A program made the position numbers and the translations under genes. The notes below the pieces were generated by a model. That model ran no database searches, was not told the origin of the DNA, and was given only the letters and a program-made list of their open reading frames with translations. 64,000 bases of DNA from Marinobacter salicampi (GTDB lineage Bacteria > Pseudomonadota > Gammaproteobacteria > Pseudomonadales > Oleiphilaceae). The stretch spans positions 1 through 64,000 of the forward strand of contig NZ_JAAMPF010000029.1 in the NCBI RefSeq assembly GCF_011074795.1, given 5' to 3'. Numbering within the stretch: position 1 is the stretch's first letter; each line of letters starts with the position of its first letter. This document shows positions 1-7,676 of the stretch, piece by piece.

Positions 1-5
1 TATTG

Positions 6-34
6 AAAAAAGCCGATCTTTTGATCGGCTTTTT
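6..34. terminator. Rho-independent terminator, copy 1
   Basis: An A-run, the arm GCCGATC, a TTTT loop, the arm GATCGGC and a T-run form a stem of about 11 bp. The A and T runs make it work in both directions. It lies downstream of the minus-strand pgk-apgM pair and could also end a gene left of the window. Confidence 0.85.
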
Positions 35-133
35 GCTTTCTGGCGGTGGCATGTGTGTCAGCATTGTTTACGGGCCTGCGGCGCAAAGCTGCTGCCGCAG
101 ACGCTGGTCGCGTCTGCTCCCCGCTACCATTAT

Positions 134-168
134 TGAAAAAGCCGATCTTTTGATCGGCTTTTTTCGTT
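134..168. terminator. Rho-independent terminator, copy 2
   Basis: It has the same GCCGATC-TTTT-GATCGGC hairpin as copy 1, with an A-run on one side and a T-run on the other, about 130 bases further right. It is the first terminator met by transcription leaving apgM. Confidence 0.85.
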
Positions 169-255
169 CTGGTGCTGTGCCTGTTTATGAGCCTCCGGCG
201 CGACAGGAACGAGACCGTCCAGTATTGAAAGTGATTTTCGGGATGAGCTCGGTGA

Positions 256-1452
256 TCAAGCTCCAAATTTTCGCAGACGGCCTGCGTGGGCCAGAGCCAG
301 GGTCATTAGATGTTTTGCCCGAAGGTGGCCGAGCCCGCCACCGGCACAGGCGGTTTCGCCGAAGACATTGACTCCGTCTACCCGACATGTCTTTGCGCGG
401 ATGAGGACCGGTACCGGATGCCAGCTGTGGCTGGCCATTGCGCTGGGGGTACTGTGATCTCCTGTCACCACGACCACATCCGGTTCCAGTTCCATCATTC
501 TGGGAATCACTCGGTCCAGTTCTTCGATGGCCGCAACTTTGCCATCAAAGTCGCCATCCTCGCCACGGCTATCGGTGTCCTTGAAATGCAGGAAAAGAAA
601 ATTATGGTCCGACCAGACAGCCCGCAGAGCCTCGATTTCACTGTCCAGATCAGGGCCGCAGTCCTCGACTTTCATTCCCAGCAACCGTGCGATGCCCCGG
701 TACATGGGGTATCCAGCGAGGGCACAGCCGTTCAGTCCATACCGTTCTTGTAACGAAGCCAGCTGGGGCAACTGCGCAAAACCCCGCAACAGCACCATGT
801 TAGCCGGCTCTTCCTTAGCGAGAATCTCCTGGGCCTGCGCTAGGAACTCACTCACCGCCCGCGCCGTTTCCTGTGACTTTTCTTCCCGGGCATGGGGTTG
901 CCTGGGCGCTACGGCGGTTCGGTGGGGATCGGTGTCGTCCAGAGCCGCGCTGATTGCTTCCTTCTTGCTCCGCAACACCAGTAAAAATCGGTGCTCCTTG
1001 ACTGGTTCGACGTAAATCTCCACGTCGTCGAGACGGATATCCCTGAGCATCTTCACCAGCCGGGTACTTTCCTGGGAGTCGATGCGGCCGGCCCGGCGGT
1101 CGGTTACCTCGCCGTCGTCGTTCACGGTGCAGAAGTTACCACGGGCAGCGACATCACCCGGCTTCAGGTCGAAGTCGATACCAAGCGCAGTAAGGACCCC
1201 TCGTCCAATGTCATGCTCCACCGGATCGTAGCCAAAGAGAGCCAGATGGCCGGGTCCGCTCCCCGGCGTAATGCCGGGTGCCACTGGGTAGGTTAGCCCG
1301 GTGGCGCCCTGGCTCGCCAACCGATCGAGATTGGGTGTCCGGGCTGCTTCCAGTTCCGTGCCTCGGCCTTCACTGTCTATACCGCCGAGCCCGTCGGCAA
1401 TGACAAAGAGTATTTTTGTATCGCTTTCGGTGAGCAGGGGTCTAAGATCCAT
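256..1452 (-). CDS. apgM: Archaeal-type cofactor-independent phosphoglycerate mutase
   Basis: The product interconverts 3- and 2-phosphoglycerate in the cytoplasm without 2,3-bisphosphoglycerate. The 398 residues belong to the ApgM branch of the alkaline-phosphatase superfamily. An N-terminal metal-binding Asp lies in IADGLGG (Asp20). The probable phosphorylated serine is in TPGSGPGHLALFGYDP (Ser65). The C-terminal metal site is GDHSTPSAMASHSWHPVP. The ATG is preceded by AAGGGAGA lying inside the end of pgk, and only 3 bases separate the genes, so they are translated from one transcript. This enzyme is shorter than, and unrelated in sequence to, the usual bacterial GpmI of about 510 residues. 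Whether the genome also has GpmI cannot be seen here. Confidence 0.93.
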   Translation of the reverse strand: MDLRPLLTESDTKILFVIADGLGGIDSEGRGTELEAARTPNLDRLASQGATGLTYPVAPGITPGSGPGHLALFGYDPVEHDIGRGVLTALGIDFDLKPGDVAARGNFCTVNDDGEVTDRRAGRIDSQESTRLVKMLRDIRLDDVEIYVEPVKEHRFLLVLRSKKEAISAALDDTDPHRTAVAPRQPHAREEKSQETARAVSEFLAQAQEILAKEEPANMVLLRGFAQLPQLASLQERYGLNGCALAGYPMYRGIARLLGMKVEDCGPDLDSEIEALRAVWSDHNFLFLHFKDTDSRGEDGDFDGKVAAIEELDRVIPRMMELEPDVVVVTGDHSTPSAMASHSWHPVPVLIRAKTCRVDGVNVFGETACAGGGLGHLRAKHLMTLALAHAGRLRKFGA

Positions 1453-1455
1453 GGG

Positions 1456-2619
1456 TTAATCTCCCTTCAGGACTTGCAGTGCCGGCAATGAGCCTTGGGC
1501 AAGGTAATCAAGAAAGGCGCCGCCACCGGTGGAAAGGTGTGTCAGCTTATCCTCTATCCCGAGCTTATGAACCGCCTGTCCGGTTTCCCCGCCGCCAACA
1601 ACGGTGATGGCCCGGGACTCTGCCATGGCTTGCGCTATTCGTTGTGTACCGCTGAAGTACTTTTCCTCTTCAATCTTGCCCATGGGTCCATTCCATACCA
1701 CGGTAGCGGCGCTTCCAATGGCTTCTGCATACCGGGAGGCGGTATCCGGACCGATGTCCATCCCCATCCAGTCACCAGTGATTTCATCACCAGTGCGGAC
1801 TTCCCCATCCCTGGTCATAAGGTGGTCTATGGGCAGAAGGAGTTTGTCTCCGGCTTTGTCCAGTATTTCCCGGGCCTCATCCAGATGATCTTCTTCCACT
1901 TTAGAAGAGCCTGTGGATCTATCCTGGGCGCGCAGAAAGGTATAGGCCATGGCGCCGCCAATCAGAATCCGGTCGGCGCGGTCGATGAATGCGCTGACAA
2001 CTTCAAGCTTGTCGGCTACTTTAGCGCCGCCGAAAATCGCGACCAGGGGCTGTTGGGGGTTATCGACGATCTTGTCCAGGGCTTCTATTTCCCTTTCAAC
2101 CAGACGACCCACCGCTCGCCTGTCTGGGTGAAAGCGTGTTGCTGTGGCATGCACAGAAGCATGTTCTCTATGGCAGGCCGCGAAGGCATCGTTAACATAG
2201 ACATCGCCGAGCCCCGCCAGGGCGCCTGCAAACTGGTCATCGTTAGCCTTTTCACCGGGATGGAAACGCAGATTTTCCAGTAAAAGGATCTCACCACCGG
2301 CCAGAGCCCGGGCCATTTCCTCAGCTCGCGAACCCACCACTTCTTCGCAGTGTCGTATTCGATGATCGGGCAACAATTCAGAGAGCTTCTCTGCGACCGG
2401 AGCCAGGCTCAGTTGTGCCACCCGCTTACCGCCAGGCCTACCGAGGTGGCTCATCAATACGCAGGCGACATTTTTCTCCAGGAGGTGACGTAGTGTCGGC
2501 AGGGCCGCGCGCATGCGGCTATCGTCCAGCACCATGCCCTCGTCATTTTGGGGAACATTGAAGTCCACCCGAACGAGAGCACGTGAATTGGTTAAATCCA
2601 GATCGCTCAATGTTTTCAT
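1456..2619 (-). CDS. pgk: Phosphoglycerate kinase
   Basis: This enzyme transfers phosphate between 1,3-bisphosphoglycerate and ADP, the ATP-yielding step of lower glycolysis, reversible in gluconeogenesis. The 387 residues are of normal family length. Visible motifs are the N-terminal substrate loop VRVDFNVP, the basic stretch SHLGRPGGK, NDAFAACHREHAS, the GGAKVADKLEV segment, and the nucleotide-binding C-terminal part with WNGPMG and LSTGGGAFLDYL. A clear AGGAGG lies 9 to 14 bases before the ATG. It is the first gene of a two-gene minus-strand unit with apgM and faces away from gap, so the pair and gap share a divergent promoter region. Confidence 0.97.
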   Translation of the reverse strand: MKTLSDLDLTNSRALVRVDFNVPQNDEGMVLDDSRMRAALPTLRHLLEKNVACVLMSHLGRPGGKRVAQLSLAPVAEKLSELLPDHRIRHCEEVVGSRAEEMARALAGGEILLLENLRFHPGEKANDDQFAGALAGLGDVYVNDAFAACHREHASVHATATRFHPDRRAVGRLVEREIEALDKIVDNPQQPLVAIFGGAKVADKLEVVSAFIDRADRILIGGAMAYTFLRAQDRSTGSSKVEEDHLDEAREILDKAGDKLLLPIDHLMTRDGEVRTGDEITGDWMGMDIGPDTASRYAEAIGSAATVVWNGPMGKIEEEKYFSGTQRIAQAMAESRAITVVGGGETGQAVHKLGIEDKLTHLSTGGGAFLDYLAQGSLPALQVLKGD

Positions 2620-3120
2620 ACTTGCGGGCCTCCTGCCTCTAAGGAATGAATCGGGGGGATTGCGCCGGGGTGCCCCCTAGAGCGTTGTTTAACTCATTCT
2701 TTTAGCTATACGGCTGTTATCTGGTTAGTCCGGTGAGTGAGTAAAAACTCGACTAGGGCATTGACATCTACTGCTGACAAGTGTGTTCTTGGATGCAGAG
2801 TCTTCGCGAATTTGACAGGTTCTGTTCGTGCTTGTTCAAAGCTAGCAATTCTTTTTAAGATAACGCAACAAGAGAATACAGTTGGGCTTGGCATAATGAT
2901 GGCGATGTGTCATCACCCGGCTGAGCTTATCCTGCAGCTCGCAATGTGCTGCCGGAAGGGCATCGCGCCCTGTTTAGATCATGTTAGCGTACGGCCTTCA
3001 GTGCACTGATACTGAAGTACGCTTTAAGAATTATTGGATGGTTTTAACTCCGCAGTTTCTTGATCAGCTACATACGCAGTTCAGCTAACTTCACCGTGGA
3101 AAGCAAAGGAGATTGCAACC
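2620..3120. promoter_or_regulatory. Divergent pgk/gap intergenic region
   Basis: These 501 bases hold no convincing gene; the short frames inside lack ribosome sites and recognisable products. The region must carry the promoters of pgk-apgM (leftward) and of the gap series (rightward). The most regular structure is the inverted repeat at 2996-3017, about 100 bases before gap. No HexR-like site was recognised by eye. Confidence 0.5.
2996..3017. promoter_or_regulatory. Inverted repeat upstream of gap, candidate operator
   Basis: CTTCAGT, an 8-base spacer and ACTGAAG form perfect 7-bp arms, and the left arm overlaps the 10-bp palindrome CAGTGCACTG. It could bind a dimeric regulator controlling gap or both divergent units. 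The regulator is unknown and the site is inferred from symmetry alone. Confidence 0.35.
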
Positions 3121-4116
3121 ATGAAGATTGGCATCAATGGGTTCGGCCGCATAGGCAGACAAGTATTTCGCATCGCCTATGAGCAACAGGGCCTGGAAGT
3201 GGTCCACATCAATGATCTGACCGACGCGGAAACCCTGGCCTACCTCCTGCAGTGCGATAGCACCTATGGGCGCTGGGCTCATCAGGTAAGGGCCGAAGGG
3301 GACGCTCTGGTTATCGATGACAGCATGACCGTTACGGTAAGCGCCGAGAAAGACCCGGCTCAGTTGCCCTGGCGTGAGAAGGGCGCGGACGTTGTTCTCG
3401 AAGCCACCGGGCTCTTTCGCAAAAAGGAAGACGCGCATAAACACATCGATGCGGGCGCGCGGAAGGTGCTTATTTCGGCACCCGGCAAGAGCGAACTCGA
3501 CGGCGACTTTATCCTTGGTGTTAATGGGGATCAGTTCGACCCGGACCGACATCATATTATCTCCATCGGAAGCTGCACGACCAATTGTCTAGCCCCGGTG
3601 GTCAAGGTGCTGCACGACGAGTTCGGGATCGAGAAAGGATTCATCAATACGGTGCACGCCTATACCTCCTCCCAGAATCTGCTGGACGGACCGCACAAAA
3701 AGCCCCGGCGGGGTCGGGCGGCGGCGGAAAATCTCGTACCCACGTCTACCGGCGCGGCGGCGATGATTGGACAGATCATTCCGGATCTGGACGGAAGGCT
3801 CAACGGCATCGCAGTGCGCGCACCGGTCAAATCCGGTTCGCTTTTGGATCTGACCTGCCTGTTGGCCGCAGACGCCAGTGATGAGCGGATCAACGACGCG
3901 TTTCGCAAACAAGCGAAGGATTCCATGAAGGGCATTCTTGCCGTCGACGATTCGCCCCTTGTCTCCAGTGACATAATCGGCAGGGAGGAAAGCGCCATCG
4001 TAACCAGCCAGGACACCCAGCTGATCGGGGACCGCTTCGCAAAGGTGCTGGCCTGGTATGACAACGAGTGGGCGTTTTCCCGCCGCTGCGTGGATATGAT
4101 GCAACGGATGGGCTGA
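3121..4116 (+). CDS. gap: Glyceraldehyde-3-phosphate dehydrogenase, type I
   Basis: This enzyme oxidises glyceraldehyde-3-phosphate to 1,3-bisphosphoglycerate with NAD(P)+. The 331 residues show the N-terminal Rossmann motif INGFGRIGRQ. An Asp in HINDLTD at the end of the second strand suggests NAD rather than NADP use. The catalytic cysteine motif is SCTTNC (Cys152), and the C-terminal end has WYDNEWAFSRR. An AAAGGAG ribosome site precedes the ATG by 8 to 9 bases. The stop lies 2 bases before ppsA, so the two are co-translated. It is transcribed away from pgk-apgM, an arrangement that places three consecutive lower-glycolysis steps around one regulatory region. Confidence 0.96.
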   Translation: MKIGINGFGRIGRQVFRIAYEQQGLEVVHINDLTDAETLAYLLQCDSTYGRWAHQVRAEGDALVIDDSMTVTVSAEKDPAQLPWREKGADVVLEATGLFRKKEDAHKHIDAGARKVLISAPGKSELDGDFILGVNGDQFDPDRHHIISIGSCTTNCLAPVVKVLHDEFGIEKGFINTVHAYTSSQNLLDGPHKKPRRGRAAAENLVPTSTGAAAMIGQIIPDLDGRLNGIAVRAPVKSGSLLDLTCLLAADASDERINDAFRKQAKDSMKGILAVDDSPLVSSDIIGREESAIVTSQDTQLIGDRFAKVLAWYDNEWAFSRRCVDMMQRMG

Positions 4117-4118
4117 TC

Positions 4119-6491
4119 ATGAAGGAAGAAAATTACATTCGCTGGTTTGAAGACCTGGGCAATGACGACGTCTCTATTGTTGGAGGAAAAAACGCCTCAC
4201 TGGGGGAGATGATCAGCAATCTGCGGGAAGGGGGTGTGCGGGTGCCGGGCGGGTTCGCCACCACGGCAGATGCCTACCGGGCTTACGTCGAGCACAATGA
4301 GCTGGGAGATACCATCCGGGAACTGACCAAAACGCTTGCCCGGGAGGAAAAGTCTCTCAAAAAGGTCGGCAAGGAAATCCGCGATGCCTTCCGCAAAGGT
4401 GAGTTTCCGGAAGATATTGAGCAGGCCATCCGTGGTGCCTACGAAGAGCTTGCCGACCGCAATGGCAAGAAGAATCTGCCCGTGGCCGTGCGCAGCAGCG
4501 CCACGGCGGAGGATCTTCCGGAGGCAAGCTTCGCCGGACAGCAGGAGACCTTCCTCAATATCCGCGGTAGCGACGATCTTATTGATGCCTGCCGTAAGTG
4601 TTATGCGTCCTTGTTTACTGATCGCGCCCTCAATTACCGTGAACATCGTGGATTCGACCACCTGCAGCTCGCGCTTTCCGTAGGCGTACAGAAGATGGTG
4701 GGGTCAGACAAGGCCAGCGCCGGCGTGATGTTTTCGCTGGACACCGATACCGGCTTTCCCGATGTGGTAGTCATTAACGCCGCCTGGGGCCTGGGCGAGA
4801 CGGTCGTACAGGGCACCGTGGATCCAGATGAGTATCGGGTCTTTAAGCCTGGGCTTGAGAATAAGAACCTGGTGCCGATCCTGGCGAAGAAATGTGGCAG
4901 TAAGAAGGAAAAAATGGTTTACGCGTCCCGGGGTTCGGCGCCTACCAGAACGGTAAGTACCAAAAAGGCTGAGCGGGAAGCTCTGGTGCTTGACGACGAT
5001 GACATTCTCACCCTTGCTCGCTGGGCCGTATCCATTGAGCAGCACTACAACAAACCCATGGACATGGAATGGGCCAAGGATAGTGAATCCGGTGAGCTCT
5101 ATTGTGTTCAGGCCCGCCCTGAAACTGTTCATTCGCAGAAGCAGTCCGGCGCGTTCAAAAGCTATCGGCTGGAGGGAACGGCCGAGGTACTGAGCCGGGG
5201 CGTGGCCATTGGTGAGTCCATAGCAACGGGCAAGGTGAGGGTTCTGAGCAGCCCTAAAGAGATAGACCGTTTCGAGGATGGCGATGTGCTGGTCACCGAG
5301 CGCACCGACCCGGACTGGGGCCCTGTCATGAAAAGGGCGAAAGCCATCATCACTGACCATGGCGGCAGGACCAGCCACGCGGCCATTGTAAGCCGGGAGC
5401 TGGGCGTTCCCGCAGTGGTGGGCACCGGCACCGGGACCAAGGATCTCAAGGATGGTCAGGAAGTCACGGTCTCGTGTGCAGAAGGAAGCGAAGGCCGGAT
5501 TTACAAGGGTATCCTGGAATACGAGGAAAAGGATATCGATATCGAGGATCTGCCCGAAGCGCCCGTGCAGCTGATGATAAACCTGGCTGCACCGGACGCC
5601 GCCTTCCGCTGGTGGCGTCTGCCGGTAAAAGGAGTGGGTCTGGCCCGTATGGAATTCATCATTAATAACGCGATCAAGGTTCACCCCCTGGCCCTGGCGC
5701 GATTTGATGAAGTTGAAGACAAAAAGGCGCGAAAGAGTATCGAGCAGCTCACAGCCGGATACGAGGATAAAACGGCGTACTTTATCGAGCACCTCAGCCG
5801 CGGTATCGCGATGATAGCCGCCTCCCAGTATCCGGATCCAGTTATTGTCCGCATGAGCGACTTCAAGACCAACGAGTATGCCAAGCTCATTGGCGGAGAC
5901 CAGTTCGAGCCGCGGGAAGAAAATCCCATGCTGGGATTCCGCGGAGCTTCGCGCTATTACAGCGATCACTACAAGGACGGTTTTGCCCTGGAATGCCGGG
6001 CCGTAAAAATGGCACGAGAGGAAATCGGCCTGGACAATATCGTGGTGATGCTGCCCTTCGTTCGCAGCACGCGTGAGGCGGACCAGGTTATTGATGTAAT
6101 GGCTGAACATGGGCTTCGGCGCGGTGAGCAGGGCCTGCAGCTGTACATGATGTGTGAGGTGCCCTCCAATGTATTTCTAGCGGACCAGTTTGCCAGGCGG
6201 TTCGACGGTTTCTCCATTGGCAGCAATGACCTGACCCAACTGATACTGGGAGTAGACCGGGACTCCGAGCAACTCAGCGAACTCTTTGATGAAAGGGACG
6301 AGGCGGTCAAAACCGCGATTGTGCAGGTGATCGAAAAGACCCATCAAGGTGGATGCAAGGTGGGCATTTGCGGCCAGGCCCCCAGCGACTATCCGGATTT
6401 TGCCCAGTTTCTGGTGGATAGCGGCATCGATTCCATCTCGCTCAACCCGGACAGTGTGCTGGATATACTGGAAATCTGGCGAGAGGGCTGA
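4119..6491 (+). CDS. ppsA: Phosphoenolpyruvate synthase (pyruvate, water dikinase)
   Basis: The product converts pyruvate and ATP to phosphoenolpyruvate, AMP and phosphate, the entry to gluconeogenesis. The 790 residues match the family length. The order is an N-terminal ATP-grasp-like nucleotide-binding domain (SIVGGKNASLGEM, AVRSSATAEDLPEASFAGQQ), a swivelling phosphohistidine domain with GGRTSHAAIVSRELG (phosphorylated His420), and a C-terminal PEP/pyruvate TIM barrel with GSNDLTQLILGVDRD and GICGQAPSD. An in-frame ATG 51 bases upstream lies inside gap; the start at 4119, two bases after the gap stop, is preferred because the protein then begins at the conserved region. Confidence 0.96.
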   Translation: MKEENYIRWFEDLGNDDVSIVGGKNASLGEMISNLREGGVRVPGGFATTADAYRAYVEHNELGDTIRELTKTLAREEKSLKKVGKEIRDAFRKGEFPEDIEQAIRGAYEELADRNGKKNLPVAVRSSATAEDLPEASFAGQQETFLNIRGSDDLIDACRKCYASLFTDRALNYREHRGFDHLQLALSVGVQKMVGSDKASAGVMFSLDTDTGFPDVVVINAAWGLGETVVQGTVDPDEYRVFKPGLENKNLVPILAKKCGSKKEKMVYASRGSAPTRTVSTKKAEREALVLDDDDILTLARWAVSIEQHYNKPMDMEWAKDSESGELYCVQARPETVHSQKQSGAFKSYRLEGTAEVLSRGVAIGESIATGKVRVLSSPKEIDRFEDGDVLVTERTDPDWGPVMKRAKAIITDHGGRTSHAAIVSRELGVPAVVGTGTGTKDLKDGQEVTVSCAEGSEGRIYKGILEYEEKDIDIEDLPEAPVQLMINLAAPDAAFRWWRLPVKGVGLARMEFIINNAIKVHPLALARFDEVEDKKARKSIEQLTAGYEDKTAYFIEHLSRGIAMIAASQYPDPVIVRMSDFKTNEYAKLIGGDQFEPREENPMLGFRGASRYYSDHYKDGFALECRAVKMAREEIGLDNIVVMLPFVRSTREADQVIDVMAEHGLRRGEQGLQLYMMCEVPSNVFLADQFARRFDGFSIGSNDLTQLILGVDRDSEQLSELFDERDEAVKTAIVQVIEKTHQGGCKVGICGQAPSDYPDFAQFLVDSGIDSISLNPDSVLDILEIWREG

Positions 6492-6583
6492 TTCGCAAAA
6501 GCATTAACAAGACATTCAGATACGGGCCCTTGGGTGAAGTGCAAGATAGCGGCGAATCGGAGGCTGGAAAAGGATAAGGGCAC

Positions 6584-7594
6584 ATGGAAATTGTATTTTT
6601 CGACGTAGAAAAGTGGGAAAGGGGCGCTTTCGCGGTGTTACAGGAAGGACATTCCGTGAGTTGTGTTGAAGAGCCGCTACGGTCGGGCAATGCCGGTGAG
6701 TACGGGGCTGCGGAGGCCATTTCGATCTTCATCTACTCCAGGGTGGATCGGCAGGCTCTGGACGCCATGCCAGACCTAAAATTGATCACCTCCAGATCCA
6801 CGGGCTTCGACCACATCGACATCAAGGAATGCGAACGGAGGGGGATCACGGTATGCAACTGTCCTGACTATGGCGAACACACAGTGGCGGAACATGTTTT
6901 TGGCCTTCTGCTCATGATCAGCCATCGGCTGGAGGAAGCAGTGGAACGGACCCGCAAAGGCGGCTTCTCACCCCGTGGCCTGCAAGGTTTCGACTTGAAG
7001 GGAAAGACTCTGGGTGTTGTGGGCACCGGGGCTATTGGCATGGCCGTCATCCGAATTGCACAGGGCTTTGGCATGGGCGTGCTGGCCTATGATCTTAAAC
7101 CGGATGAAGAGGCTGCCCGAGACCTCAAATTTGACTATGTCGATATGGACAACTTGCTGCAACAGGCTGATATCGTGAGCCTGCATGTGCCTGCGAACCC
7201 CCAGACCCATCACCTTATTGATACCGAAGCGTTTTCCAAGATGAAAGACGGAGTGGTCCTTATCAATACAGCCCGGGGCGACGTGGTCGACATCCGGGCC
7301 CTGGCGAGGGCACTGGCAGAGCAGAAAGTAGCGGCCGCCGGGCTGGATGTTCTGCCTTATGAGCCGGTGGTGAGGGAAGAGGCAGAGCTGCTTCGTTCTG
7401 TCTACGAAGAGACCGAGGATCTTTCCTCCCTGCTGGCGAACGAGGTGCTGGTTCGAATGAAGAATGTAGTGGTTACGCCTCACAGTGCTTTTAATACCAG
7501 GGAAGCCGTTCAGCGTATTCTTGACACCACCGTGGAAAACATTCGCCGGTTTGGGAAGGGTGATCCGGTCAATGTGGTCACGGCCGGTCGGTAG
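6584..7594 (+). CDS. D-2-hydroxyacid dehydrogenase, D-lactate dehydrogenase-like
   Basis: The product is a cytoplasmic NAD-dependent dehydrogenase that most likely reduces pyruvate to D-lactate or acts on a related 2-ketoacid. The 336 residues contain the nucleotide-binding motif GVVGTGAIG and a following Asp in LAYDLKPD, which favours NADH. NTARGDVVD contains the substrate-binding Arg, and TPHSAF contains the catalytic His. AAGGA precedes the ATG. It lies 92 bases after ppsA and 82 bases before the GH65 gene on the same strand. The setting fits fermentative regeneration of NAD+ from stored sugar. Substrate choice within this family cannot be read from sequence; glyoxylate or phosphonate dehydrogenase activity is the main alternative. 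Confidence 0.85.
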   Translation: MEIVFFDVEKWERGAFAVLQEGHSVSCVEEPLRSGNAGEYGAAEAISIFIYSRVDRQALDAMPDLKLITSRSTGFDHIDIKECERRGITVCNCPDYGEHTVAEHVFGLLLMISHRLEEAVERTRKGGFSPRGLQGFDLKGKTLGVVGTGAIGMAVIRIAQGFGMGVLAYDLKPDEEAARDLKFDYVDMDNLLQQADIVSLHVPANPQTHHLIDTEAFSKMKDGVVLINTARGDVVDIRALARALAEQKVAAAGLDVLPYEPVVREEAELLRSVYEETEDLSSLLANEVLVRMKNVVVTPHSAFNTREAVQRILDTTVENIRRFGKGDPVNVVTAGR

Positions 7595-7676
7595 AGGGTC
7601 TGCACAGCCATAAGCGGACCTGCTGGCCCGGGTGATGCCTTCCGTTTCAGACGCTGAATTTTTAGGAGAGAAACCT

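Larger units (their letters stand above)
2..212. repeat. Diverged tandem duplication carrying the two terminators
   Basis: Bases 2-92 and about 132-212 align. Both begin ATTGAAAAA, continue through the same hairpin, and share a later segment of the form TGTTTA-GCCT-CGGCGC with scattered changes and a small indel. The copies have clearly diverged, so the duplication is not recent. No gene was seen in bases 1-255. Confidence 0.6.

Noticed and set aside
2706..3009. Small frames between pgk and gap
   Set aside because: No ribosome site or family resemblance; the stretch is better read as a divergent promoter region.
4704..6110. A 468-codon open frame on the minus strand
   Set aside because: It is antisense to ppsA, whose protein is conserved along its whole length.
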